Source: Agrostemma githago
Lineage: Eukaryota; Streptophyta; Magnoliopsida; Caryophyllales; Caryophyllaceae
Reading direction: 5' to 3'
DNA length: 64,000 bases
Assembly (NCBI GenBank): GCA_958450325.1
Contig: OY288239.1
Span: forward strand, 58,485,049-58,549,048
Every line of letters begins with the position of its first letter. The stretch's first letter is position 1. This document shows, one piece after another, positions 10,883-22,413 of this stretch. Both the position numbers and the translations under genes were made by a program. The notes beneath the pieces were generated by a model that saw only the letters and a list, made by a program, of their open reading frames with translations, was not told the origin of the DNA and searched no databases.

Positions 10883-10887
10883 ATCTC
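10883..10887 (+). repeat. Athila target-site duplication, left copy (ATCTC)
   Basis: ATCTC directly precedes the LTR end TGGTCGCC. The matching copy is at 30384-30388. Confidence 0.9.
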
Positions 10888-11899
10888 TGGTCGCCTCCCA
10901 ATCGGATCGGTCGTTAACGAAGGACGGGGGATCAAACGATATTTGTAAGACTCGAGATTACACAAAAAAAAAAACAAGTATTTGTGGTAAGTCGAGGTCG
11001 GTCCACTGGGAACGGAGTGTGTTGACAACACTACTACAATTAAGATTAAATAGGATGGTTCTTAACCATCCTTTATTGGATAAGGAACCGTCCTTTAGGT
11101 TGACGTCCTATTAAATCAAATAGCACGCTTCCCAGAAAGTCAAACCGTGATATTAAATTCAAACTTAATAGGACGGTTCAAGGAGTAACTGTCCTATTTA
11201 GTGTGTTATTAAAAAGCGCGGGTCCATTGAAGCGTGCTATTAAATCTCTAGTAAACAACACAAGTCCATTGAAGCGTGCTATTAAATTTCTAGTAAATAG
11301 GATGGTTGGTGTACGAATCGTCCTATTACTTCTTTCGGAAAAAAACAAAATATCATCCACTAAATAAGACGCCTACGATAACCATCCTGTTTGTGTTACA
11401 TAATTTTTTTTTTAAAAAAAATTATTTGGATAGAATTTTACGCCAATCCTAAAATCCAATAATTAAATTAAAACATTAAATCAACATTCAAAAGCCCGAC
11501 AATTGCATCACATGTACCAATTCTCGACCAAAAATTACAAATCGATAAAATATGATCTCAATAGTTGTGGTTGAGTTATAATAACAATGTCTAGGGATGA
11601 TTCTTCGATGATTTGGCTAGTCTTCTGTGTACAAGCTGGAGAAAGAAGATGTATGTATTTGTAAGAACTCAGAAGCATGGAGCTCGCTTTGACAGAATGA
11701 AGAACATAAGAGGATAAACTTCTTGTTAACAATGCAGCGGATGTCAGAACTTTATTTTATAATTTTATCCAAGATATGATCACACTTACATGGTTTTATT
11801 TGGTATAGGGTTCAATAGAATGTTATGCAATCATATAATCCTTAGTACAAGTCTACATTTCCGGAAAAAAAGAGAACAAATTTAGCAAGAGGTTCATAC

Positions 11900-13391
11900 C
11901 TAGGAGCAGGCAACGCAGATGTTTGGCCTGTAGGCCGAGGATGATAACTACCTTTAATGGCAAGATGAGGTCGGCAGTATGTTGCTCCTAAAGCACCTGC
12001 AACACTAGCTAGCATTGGCAGCCTGAAAACAAATAATTACATGTTCTAAATTAGACTTCACCGCTTATCCGAGACAACAGAATCAAAAAAGAAATCTACA
12101 CACATTTCGAATACTACCACACATGACCATGAACCTAACAAAAATATTATCAAAAGACCCAATGAATTAAAGAAAGAAACAATTTTGACTCATCGAAATT
12201 GATGAATGCATATTAGTACAAGAAAAGAAGCTATATGATGTTTACGTCGTCAGTAACCACACATGAAACCAAAAAAATAACAGGAACCTAGGTAGAGTCA
12301 AGTAAGAACGGGAAAAATATAGTTTAAATTACATACCATGTCATCTCAGAGTTTCCAATACCATTTGGCTGAATATACCCAGGAAACGTCATTCCAACAG
12401 AAGCCATTATATCAGGATGCTGACCCCCGAATTGCATAACTAGACAGAAACCAAATTATGTACAAAGTTCAGGCTCAGGAAACAAAAATATTACACTTAA
12501 GATCTAATTTATGCATTCTAATCTCTTTCTCTTTCCTTTTGTGTTTCACCTTATTGTTCGGTAACTTCAATTCCCTCACATGTCGGAGGTGAGAATAATT
12601 AATTAATTACCATCAATTGGATTTCACTAAATCTCAAACCTCTATACAAAACTTGATATGCCTCCTATAGAATCTATCATCATAAATTGAATGAAAACAC
12701 AAATGATATTGTAGTACAGATAACATTAATAGTAATACCTGGAAAGAAGGCCGGTATATTAGCGTCGCCATGACTGGGGCCTACATTTCCACCAGGCCCT
12801 ATGACTTGCGCACCACCATACACAATTGAACCTCTACCAGTTCCCTAGACAGCTTCTTTCCCTTGCAAAGCCACAAGAGTATTAGAATAACCACACCTCA
12901 AAGGCATCTCACCCTTCCCAGTCACAATTTTATATGTCAACAAATCTGCTTTCGGAGGAGAAGAACTTTGAGAAGTAACAAGAGGACGCAAGTCTAGCTG
13001 TTGGCCCGGAGCCTACAAGGGAGATTAACCTTGAGTATGAACAGAGCTTCACTTGTTAGCTTCATTTGCTTGAAGAGACGCTTTGTTTACTTGGTTATAT
13101 GTTTGAGCTGGTTGGAAAACAGCAGGTTCCTTATCCTCTTGGATGAGATGGAGAAGATAAATAACGGAAATCCAAATTATTGATTGCCTTGGTGCTGGCA
13201 TGAGAAACAGCATCCTCAATGTGTAGTTTTTCAAAACCTGTAGAACTGACAACATTCTTCCCTTTTGACAAAGGATTTGAGTCTGGCATCGAAAAATTAG
13301 GGACAACAGAAGGGCGATAAGAGAAATACGCAAAGGGTTTAACAATTTCTGTATCCGATATATTGAACTGGTATCCTATACACTGATACAT
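11900..13391 (-). pseudogene. Captured fragment of an MLN51/Barentsz-like (exon junction complex) gene
   Basis: Three exons on the - strand join in phase with GT-AG introns. The first, about 13379-12739, includes GKNVVSSTGFEKLHIED, PGQQLDLRP, RGSIVYGGAQVIGPGGN and IPAFFP. The second, 12439-12337, holds VMQFGGQHPDIMASV and GNSEMTW. The third, 12022-11900, holds LPMLASVAGALGATYC, YHPRPTGQTSALPAP and a GTATGA donor. The order and junctions match my recollection of the C-terminal half of plant MLN51/CASC3-like proteins, which bind eIF4AIII in the exon junction complex. There is an in-frame stop after GKEAV (near 12850) and a frameshift near 13130, and the N-terminal Btz region is not seen. It sits wholly inside CACTA 1, so it is a transduplicated copy and not the functional gene. 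A family search against plant proteins would settle the identity. Confidence 0.7.
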
Positions 13392-14140
13392 CGTATTAAA
13401 GAATTAAAGAGTGTAAAATAAAGAACAAACAAATTAACAAATAGAAAGAGGGAGATCAGAGGAGATGATATACTAGTGCCTTATTGCATAAATCTTAAGC
13501 ACACAACGTGAATAAAGAAGTACTCCATTATCTAAGGACAAATCATAAAATACAGTAAGAGAAGTAAAAACATCCATATTGCAATTATCGATAGCACAGC
13601 CAGAAACATTTTAAACGTCGCAAAATGCATTCAAATCATAAGTAGTCTAAACATAGACCAACCTCCTTAGTAAGAGTTACCGTAAGCCCTATAAGCGAAA
13701 CTCATTCACAGGCCACATGTGATTTTTCATCGTTTATAATCGAAAATGGCTATATATTCACTAAATGTATAGAATAACAGGTCCATATCTTCAATAAATC
13801 ATCAAACGGTAAAACGAAGGCAAAATATCATCGAATCATCCAGGACACACGAAATTCATTCAGATTCAAGAAAATCAATCGAAAATACATATTTCCACAT
13901 TTTAACCATTTGCATTCACCATATCAGCAGCAGAAATCGTCAATCAAATAGTAAAAAAGATGATATTAAGAGAAAATTGAAGGTGCAATCAGTAAAGAAA
14001 TCAACTATGACGCACAAAATATCATCCGAAAAATACGAAATCAATCGCTTTTCCACAATTGCACAATTTAAACATGTATACTCACTCACCAAATCAACAG
14101 CATAAATCATTGAACAATATATATTTGTCAAATCAAGCTT
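13392..14140. other. CACTA 1 interior, A/T-rich, no gene seen
   Basis: No coding pattern or repeat stands out. It may be captured intron sequence continuing the MLN51-like fragment. Confidence 0.4.
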
Positions 14141-14149
14141 TAATTCAAT

Positions 14150-15751
14150 AATCTCAGGAAAAGAACAGCGAAACCTTTCGATTTACGACGATGCCTGCGA
14201 GAATTGAAGGCGATGAAAGCAAAGTTAAGAGCAACGGCAAGAATGGCGGCAGTTCCAGTGACGGCGATAACCTACGACGATAACCTAAGACGATATTAAG
14301 CAACAATTGTAAATGCAATCAGTTTTTGTCATGAAAATGAATATTGTTTTTGTCAAAATTATTCAAGTTTCTGCAGTTATGTTGGATATCATTTGACTTT
14401 CGGCAAAAAGATCCCTGGCATATCCCACTTGGTGCTGCAGCTTTACGTGTTATGTCTTCGCACTTCTTCTCCCACTACAAAAGTAACCACATGTCCACAT
14501 ACTAACTTTCAAAATAAATCCGACCAGGAAAAAATACTTATGTGATAAGCAAATTCATGTCATAAGGGCCAATTGTAACAAATAACTTATTCAACTCAGC
14601 GCCAAACATTTTCGTTTAAGGGAAGAAACTATCGGTTGATTAACAATACAAGACTCTTTTCTAATCAAGGATACGTCATGCACTGATTAAGACACTAATA
14701 TTAGTTTAATCAGACAGAAACCGTTGTGCCCCTTCGTCGAGCCTGTCAACCTCAAAACAAAATGAAAGAGAACGACGTCGTATAGTGAGACAACCACATC
14801 ACCTCATCTCATCCTAATGCATTGAATGCCTAAACTACAACATATCCTCGTAAAACAACAATACAAAGTTTTAGAAACGAAGAAAAACAATTGCAGGCTC
14901 GCCAAAATGCCAAGCCCCCTAACTAATAGTTCGAGTAGCTCAAATGATGAATTGAATTCTCACATGGTAGTCGTGTATGTTTCGTATCAATCATCATTCA
15001 TTATATCTCCAACGACAATAAAACAACACCGTAATGTTTAACATAACCTAATTCGATCACAATATGTCAAATTTCCCCCCTGCTGTTCCAAACTCGAAAG
15101 AATGTCATAATTAATCAAGCATTGATAGAGATTCTAGCAGCACTGTCTTCAATTAGAAGCTTAACATACTAGAATTTCAACAAAATATAGAGCTGAATTC
15201 ACAACGATAAAAATCGACCTTGTAAAATCATCAACAACAATAAGAACAACAACAAAAACAATACCTCAGTCAAATTCGCCTCCGTAACTAAAAACGAACC
15301 CGCCTTGTTACTCCCACCACCACCACCGCTGCCATACTTCCACAGAAACTGCTTGACATTCTTCAAATGATCCTCACTTGCCAAATACTTAATCACATTA
15401 CTACTTCAATTTAATCCACTTGCCAAAAACACAATCAAATCATCTTCTCCTCAAACCAATTGAAACTAAACAAAACAATCGCCAATCAAAACATGCATAC
15501 CTTGCGAACGAAGCGCCAACATCAAATTTGCAAAAAACGTACCAGAAAGCAGAAGAAGACGAAGAAGCGTGATCAGGAAGGAAGAACTTAGGGTTAGAAA
15601 GAGGGGAATTGAAGAGGGAGAATTTGTGGAGGAAGCGAGAGAGGAGAGAGGATAGGAATGAAGTATGGCGAGGGAAGAAGTTATGGCGGCGGCCATGGTT
15701 TTGGTTGATTCCGCAAATTTTGCAGTATTCGTATTCTTCCTTCGTCTTCAT
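14150..15751 (-). pseudogene. Possible further captured exons in CACTA 1, unidentified
   Basis: Several exon-like pieces lie on the - strand. About 15700-15510 has an ATG-led Ser/Leu-rich, transit-peptide-like stretch (SSLLSRFLHKFSLFNS) with a GTATGC donor. About 15396-15262 encodes LASEDHLKNVKQFLWKYG, a Gly run and LVTEANLTE before GTATTG. About 14482-14390 reads WEKKCEDITRKAAAPSG. About 14260-14160 encodes a hydrophobic segment followed by SRRHRRKSK. Low-frequency stops and plausible splice sites suggest captured host sequence, possibly from one gene encoding an organellar protein. I do not recognise it. The reading frames disagree in places, so this is tentative. Confidence 0.35.
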
Positions 15752-18170
15752 CTTCTTCTTCTGCTACTGCTTTTGATTTTGATTCTTCTCACCGTCTTCT
15801 GCCTTCATCTTTTCTCCAGCTTTTCTTGCTTCTTTTCTTGCTTTCGAGATCAATTTATATCGAATTTCTACATATATCGTATGTACCCGCCAAACATATC
15901 GGGTCAGGTCGGAGTTAGGATTTGGATTTACGTCACAAATGAATGGGTCCTGAATTCTTCGGAGTTCAAACGAAACATGATTAAATAAATTCTCTTGTGT
16001 TGTTACTTGTTTGTGTTAATCCGCTTATATATTTCAATTTTTTTTTCTATTTGGTATTTTATTATTTGAAGAGGGAAGAGGGAAGATGGGAATACAATAT
16101 ATTGTTTCTGTGGGATTTCGATATAGAGTAAACCTCTCTAAGATTTAGTAGGATTGAATAGGACGGGTGTTACATTTTAATAGGATGGGATTAGAGTATA
16201 ACCGAGCTTTTAAAATATTTTATTAGCACGGGTTAAACCTAGAAGCGTGCTATTTTCTTTATGAGGACAGTTATATTGACCAAGTGTGCTAATAATATAA
16301 ATAAAAGGATGGTTCTTTTACTGAACCGTGCTATTTAACCAAGGTCATGGGCGCCAAAATTTATCGTGATATAGAGGACGGTTCCTTATATAAGCGTCTT
16401 ATTTGAGGCGTCTTGTATAATCAAAATTGTAGTAGTGCAAGTTTAGAGAAGCGTGTTTGATGTCTAGAGAGGGGTTTCTAAGGATCGAGTCTATGCTAGA
16501 GAAATAACTACGAGAATGGCTAGGGGTGGTCAATCTAGGGAAAGGCGTTAGGGGGAAGTCGGGATTCGGAACATGGAGTCTAAGAAGGTCAAAATCGAGT
16601 TTTTGTTGCAACATTGATAAAGGGAGAATGCAACCTTTCGGTTTCATCACCCAACCCACCCAAAAACCCGCTTTCGCGGCGAAGAAGGGTAAGTCTCTAG
16701 TTGTGGTAATTTCTACTATGAGTTTCTCCATACTGATAGAAACGAGCCAAAGTCGGTCTAGTTGGCCAGACTAAAACAACAATGACACAACAACCACAAG
16801 CAAGATAAACCAACAAGCAAGCAACCCACCAACATCCCTAAATTCAAATAATCCAAGTCCTCATCCCTAAACCCCCCAACAAGAAATCAACTCACTAATC
16901 ATAATGGAAGACAACAAAACATTAACTAAGGAGAAACTAACTAAAGCATGCATAATAACTAGATCTAAGGAAACTAACTACAAAATGATGAGAAAACTAT
17001 GATCTAACAATTACCCACTAAACTATGGTAGAGACAAGATCTAACAAAATAGACTAGAGAATAATCTAGAACAACATAAGTAAAATCTAGAGAAACTAAC
17101 TATACTAAGATGATCTAAACAAGACAATAATGAGAAGACTAAATTAAATCTAAACTAGAGATTAGAGAGTGGAAAGAAATGTACCAACTATGAACATCGA
17201 GAAGAAATATGAAGATTGCGTAAATAAAGATTGAATCTTTGATGGAGAGGATGAAGAACTTGTCACTAATTCTTCAATAAACCCAAAAATCTTCAATGAA
17301 AACTTGGAATAATTTTCTACAAACTTGAAATCTAGAGAATTGTTGATGGAAGCTAAGTAGATGTACTACTAATTACTATGTAAACTACTAGAATTATAGA
17401 GAATTACTAAGAATATTAGTAGATTACTACTAATGGATGTGTAACTACACTAATGGAGGCCTCTTACTACTTCCTTACTCTAATGATGGATTGACTACAC
17501 AAATGAGGTGATGCCTTGGGTAACAAATTAGGGTAACATATATATAGTAATCCTTAATGGATCTCTTAACCTAAAGCCCAAATACAACTTTTGCTTCATT
17601 AGTGAGACAATCATCCTTTGCACCTTCGTAGGGCGAAGTTTCGCCCTGCGGCTTGATGGACTAATCCCACCGGGTGAAATTTTGCCCGGTGAGATTTTCT
17701 TCACTTTTTGCGATTTCCGGCACTACTCACCATCAGGCAGAATTTCACCCGGTGAAAGAAATTTTGCCCGGTGAGGAAGCTCAGAAAATTCATTGGGGAG
17801 GCACTTTACCGTCGGGTGAAATTTCGCCCGGTGGTATTTCATCGGGTGAAATTTCACCCGGTCATTCTTCTGGCCTCTTTCCTTGTCTCATTCTTCCTCG
17901 ATTGATTGGATAGCTTTAAACTTTAAGTTGTGTGCTTTGCTCTTTTGGACTGTGTTCCTTTCTCTTGTGCTCGTGGAAGCTCGATCGTGAATTCGGTGCC
18001 AAATCCTATCAAAAGTGATAGAAAAACTACCAAAAACACGTAAAATGCACAAGAGGGACGCTAATGCGAGAAGTACTCAAAATATGGCGATATTCGCACT
18101 CTAAACTCGCAAAACGAGGGGAAAATGGGTCTAAATGAGGGGAAAAACGGTCTAAATTTAGCACACAACA

Positions 18171-18183
18171 ATCTCCCCCACAC
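18171..18183 (-). other. Athila polypurine tract
   Basis: On the - strand this reads GTGTGGGGGAGAT directly before the 3' LTR start TGTTGTGTGC. It would prime plus-strand DNA synthesis. Confidence 0.8.
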
Positions 18184-20596
18184 TAAACCGTTGCTCGTCC
18201 TCGAGCAAAGACCCAAAAAGAAATTACAACTACTACTACTAGCTAGACTATGCTAAGCCGATACGGGGCAATTAACGGGCCCGCTCCATCCCTTCAACTC
18301 ACATCGGAATACTCATGAGGTAGAGTACTCTCATGCAAGGCAAGTTGGGGCTTGCTCAAAATTGTGGATGCGACTAAACACACAAAAACACATAACACGA
18401 AAGAGTAGACGCATCCGAAGCAAAAAATAAAACACTGAATCCCTCATCGAGACGACAGGGAAGACACCGATTACTTACCTAAAACAACAATAAACTTCCA
18501 AAATAAATGACCCACGTAAACAAGGACCAAAGCCTAATACTATGACAATTAAGCAATATAAGTGTTGATAACTTAGCCTAGGTCCTCCTAGTCTTCTAAA
18601 GGGGTACAATGGGGCGTATAACGGAGTGGAAAAAGTGAACCATGGATTCGTTCGACACTGTAGGTAGGTGCAGTCCCGCTCTCTTTGGCTAATCCAAGAG
18701 GGTCGTTCCAAACTCGAATTTCCTAAATTAGCCCAAACAAAAAGGTGGAGTGTTTACAATTATTGGGGTGGATCGACTAATCACCGCTATCTTCCTACCT
18801 CGGGACTCGGTCCTCTAGTCGGCACATCACGGCGATGAATCGATCAAAGGGCCCTTTTTTTTAAGGAGATGTTTTTTCGATGATATGATTTCATTTGAAG
18901 CTCCTTTTCTCTCCCTTGTTTTTCATATTTTTGTGCCCTTTTCTCTTGCTTTGGTTTGCCGTTTTTGGCCTTTTGATTTTGATGTGGTTCGAAACCATGC
19001 TTGGAGGTTATTTTTGTGTAAACTTATTGTGGGATGTATAGGTGGAGGAAAAATAGGTAATCGAGAACGCGCGCCATTCCCGGATAACCCACAAAAAGGC
19101 GGAAAGAATTTGGACTAAAGGTGCAATGGTCATTCGAGCAAGGTCACCTAGAAAACGGGATGCGGGAACCAATGCCTAACTCCTCCATGGGTGGTCAAGG
19201 TGGTCAAATGCAAACCCCGAAGTAAACCTCTAGTAGAAAAGGTGGACTCAAGCAAAAGGATCGACAAATTCATTGATTAAGAGTCATTCTACTAAATTAA
19301 GGTCCAAAATCTACGATGGGTTATCTACAATGGAATGTAAACTCTTGTAATAAGTTTGTAATCGGGTTTTCGAAAAGTTTAGTCCTAGACACACTATACA
19401 AAAATAAAAGAAACACACGAAAAGGAAAAAGCAATAAAAGAAAACACAAGTAAGGTCATGTACTCCATACTCCATCAACATTAATGCACACAATCAACCA
19501 CAACACCCAAAATGCTCAACTTCGAGAGCCTCCAATAGCAACAACCTAACTCCTCTACAAGATAAAGAAGAAAGAAGGAAGGAAGTTACCAAGCGGAGTG
19601 CTTTCATATTCTCTTCAAAACATGCGAGTAAGGTGGTGGTTATATGTAAGAGTAGAGAACAAAACCATACACAGGACACGAAAAAATAACGAGAACGAGA
19701 AAAGAAAAGAAAAAGAAAGGAAAATATTTTTGATTTTTCGAGTTTTTCAAATTTTTATGGTTTTTGAAAAGATTTTGAAAAATAAAAGATAGTAGACTCC
19801 TCCCCCACAATAAAACTGTACATTGTCCTCAATGGACAAGTAGAAGAAGGACGAAAAAGACGGAAAAGAAAAATAAGAAAAATCTTTTTGGATTTTTATG
19901 ATTTTTCAAATGTTTTTGGATTTTTCAAAATTTTTGAGAAAAGAAAAGAGAAAAAGAAAAAAAAAAGGGAAAGCGATAAAATAGTGGCGGGCCTAGGTTC
20001 AATCACATCACCTAGACCCTAGCGGTCCTCCGCCGTACCCTGAAGAGAGGTTATAAGAAACTTAAGTGGCTAAGAAAATAAAAATGAAATAAATGAAAGG
20101 AAAAGAAAATTAAAACGAAAGGGTGAAAAATTGGGCGTAGGTGTAGTCACGTCACCTAGCCCGAATTAAGAAAAATTGAGAAAAATTGATTAAAATTTGG
20201 ATTTTTCAAAAGGGTCAATGGCGTAATCACGTCGCCTAAAGACCGAGAGCAAAACCAGGGCCGCTACGGCCACAAAAATCGATGGGACAGTGGGACAATG
20301 GGACAACTTGCAATTTGGTTAGAGGTGGAAACAATCACAATGGTCATAAAATGATGAAGCAAGGAACAAGGAACGAATTTAATTCAAAGACTGATTAAAG
20401 ACACACCGACCTAATCCACGCACACACACAACATACACATCACCTGACCGACTTTGGGGATAGTTTAATTTGGATAATCATTTGACGCAAAAGAAACCGT
20501 CGGAGACCAGGGTAAGGGTTGTATGTGCTCAGTGGGTTCTAACTCAGAAAGGTCGAATAATGTACGACCCTCGGGTAACCTATAGTTTGCATACTC
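18184..20596 (-). other. Athila 3' internal region, non-coding
   Basis: About 2.4 kb between the extra ORF and the 3' LTR. It has no sustained reading frame. It contains A/G-rich low-complexity blocks (about 19680-19990 and 20060-20220) with repeated GATTTTTC/TTTTTCAAA words and repeated phrases of the type CGTCGCCTA near 19999, 20150 and 20230. Long non-coding 3' regions are usual in Athila elements. Confidence 0.7.
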
Positions 20597-21636
20597 TCAA
20601 ATTACCATTCCCCCCGATTGGTGTAGTCGGAATTCATCGGGACCTAAGGGTAGGTCCCAATTGGTTCGGTGTATGTTGGGGACTATTAAAGCACGGTCAT
20701 GGCAAATTGAGACAAGGCGATGGTCAGGTACATTAAAAATCCAAGCTGGAAGATAGGCCTCGTCAAGCCAGACTCGATTATCTAGTGGGATAAGATGGTC
20801 GGTCGCATACCCCAAGTTTTTAACGATTAAGGTCACAAGACCTCCACAGTCAACGAAGGGGCGTTGGGCAATAATAATTTTGTGAAAATGCGACGCTATG
20901 ACAAGTGGTAAGTCTAGGGGTTAGGGTTACCAAGCAAAGAATCAGAAGTCAATTGTAGGACGCACACATTAAGATTAAAAATATTATCGGTAGATGGTAT
21001 CAAGCAATGGGAGAGTATCTCCACGAAGTAACGAATAGCGGGGTTACGGATTTCTGAGGTAAAGTTCGAATTAGGTTCAAAATCTCGTTGACCACGTGCT
21101 ATGCACCTCCAAAGGTCTCTTCTAGACGCACTAGCTTGTACATCACTCAAAGGTTCACTAAGTCCGGTACCCGATGAGGGTAGACCTAAAGTTAAGCCAT
21201 ATTCGGAAATAGTCAAACAATGGGTTCTACCGAATAAACGAAATCTAAGCTCTCTTGGTGTGGTCGGGCTATCGATAGTAAAGGTACCTAAGAACTCACA
21301 TACAAGGTCTTTATTTGTGAAAGGCACAAAATTGAGGAGTTCACTTGTTCCGGTCCTTGACGATAACTCTCTAATATCGTCCTCTATTCCTAGAATTTCC
21401 ATTGTGAATGGACAAGGCCACCTTGTGCTCCGAAAGATCTTTTCGGAGAAGGTTTGAGCTAAGGGTGCATTAGGACAAGGTAAAAGTTTAGGCTTATGAG
21501 ACTTAGAAAGTTTAGAGGTTGAAGCCACTTTCTTTTCGCGCGGCTCGTTGGGCTCTTGTCTCCATAATAATAATTTGCAAGAATGATCCCAAAACTTTAG
21601 CTTTTCCTTCTTCAAAACCCCAAAATAAATCACCAA
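20597..21636 (-). pseudogene. Athila-type extra ORF downstream of pol ('ATHILA ORF-1' family), broken
   Basis: One frame runs from 21636 to 20914 (240 aa) and the same protein continues in another frame at 20836-20597. Recognisable stretches include TRWPCPFTMEILGIEDDI, FLGTFTIDSPTTPRELRFR, LTISEYGLTLGLPSSGTG, then CGGLVTLIVKNLGY and LDNRVWLDEAYLPAW after the break. This protein family is a marker of Athila elements and lies where some copies carry an env-like gene. No signal peptide or transmembrane segment is visible, and its role is unknown. A stop (TAG near 20914) and a frame change separate the two halves. Confidence 0.75.
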
Positions 21637-22413
21637 GTTGGAATGGAATTATGAATGAAGGTTTGAATGTGGTTGGGTATGGAAGGTGGTTTAATGTGTT
21701 TATGATGGGTGAAAATGTGGAGTGAATTATGGAGTAAAGGTGATATATATAAAGGTGATTGAGGAGGGAAAGTGAAAGTTTTAAAGTGGGTGGTAAGATT
21801 TTGGTGTAAAAAATTTTGGAGGGAAATTTATGTGTGTTAAATATGAAGGAGAGAATAGAAATTGTAGTGAAGAGGTGTGTTATTGGTGATTGACCAAGCC
21901 CATGCCGCCGAGTGGAATTTCACCCGGTCAAGCACCATCGGATGAAATTTCACCCGACAGACTTTTCGTCGTGAAAATCATTTTTGCCACCTTTTTCCCA
22001 TCAGGTGAAATTTCACCTGGTCAAAATCTCACTGGGCGAAATTTCGCCCGGTGGTGTCTTCGTTAATTCCGGCAAATCTGGCAACATTTCCGTAGGGCGA
22101 AGTTTCGCCCGGCGGTCTTGTTTTCTTCGTTTTTTCGCCTTGCCATTTCATGGCTCTTCAATAGTCACTTAAAGATTAAACTCGACTCACATTACATAAT
22201 CAATATCTCCCACAAAAATGCTTGTGGTCTTCAATTAGGCTCCATAACTTTCTCCAAAAGCTTGATCTTCACCCAAATAGATGCTCCATGGCGAAATCCA
22301 AGTTCAACCATTCTTCTCAAGCTAATAAAACTAACAAACCCAAAGAAATATGATACATATATACAAGGTGGTTGTTGAGGATACCACCAAACCTACATCA
22401 ATTTCGAGAGGGG
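21637..22413 (-). other. Athila spacer with palindromic GGGCGAAATTTCGCCC-type repeats
   Basis: Non-coding sequence between the extra ORF and pol. At 21900-22110 there are five variants of the word found in the Athila LTRs, for example TCGGATGAAATTTCACCCG, TGGGCGAAATTTCGCCCGG and AGGGCGAAGTTTCGCCCGG. Confidence 0.75.

Larger units (their letters stand above)
9925..10887 (+). pseudogene. Ulp1-like protease domain 2, first part (cut by Athila)
   Basis: A second protease-like domain follows the first in the same orientation. The segment FLANNKTLLGKIAIRRKN-x-VDYCLVELD ends at a GTAAGC donor near 10152. The next exon (about 10270-10455) holds DIRSMLPGQKMASCIIECW, homologous to the LSNAVIDSW exon of domain 1, and ends after an in-frame TAG. 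The exon from about 10685 holds LIFVPINLDEYYSCICINR and KTVDL. Where a catalytic His is expected (as in DHYS of domain 1) there is Tyr. Athila has inserted at the codon after KTVD-L; removing it and one ATCTC copy restores LLDHQRYTN in frame. Tandem duplication within one gene is most likely; two separate adjacent genes is the alternative. Confidence 0.65.
11029..16437. mobile_element. CACTA transposon 1, non-autonomous, with captured gene fragments
   Basis: The termini are CACTACTACAATT at 11029 and AATTGTAGTAGTG ending at 16437, perfect 13-bp inverted repeats. The 3-bp target duplication CAA lies at 11026-11028 and 16438-16440. The undisturbed Athila LTR reads GTTGACAAGTTTA at about 28651, which is the empty site with a single CAA. 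Subterminal regions carry repeated words such as AATAGGA(C/T)GGTT and GCGTGCTATTAAA (11040-11390 and 16150-16410), the usual binding-site arrays of CACTA elements. No TNP2- or TNPA-like coding sequence is seen, so it needs a transposase from elsewhere. The interior holds host-derived exons. Confidence 0.95.
10888..18170 (-). repeat. Athila 3' LTR, interrupted by a CACTA
   Basis: It runs TGGTCGCC...CACAACA on the + strand and is nearly colinear with the LTR at 28517-30383. Removing 11029-16437 plus one CAA copy leaves 1871 bp against 1867 bp for the other LTR. Differences between the two are scattered substitutions and small indels, so the insertion is not recent. It contains several copies of a GGGTGAAATTTCGCCC-type palindrome at about 17630-17870. 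Confidence 0.93.

Noticed and set aside
11900..13391. Functional host MLN51-like gene
   Set aside because: It lies wholly inside a bounded CACTA, has a stop and a frameshift, and lacks the N-terminal domain.
21101..21457. + strand frame opposite the Athila extra ORF
   Set aside because: The - strand frame carries the Athila family motifs. The + frame shows none.
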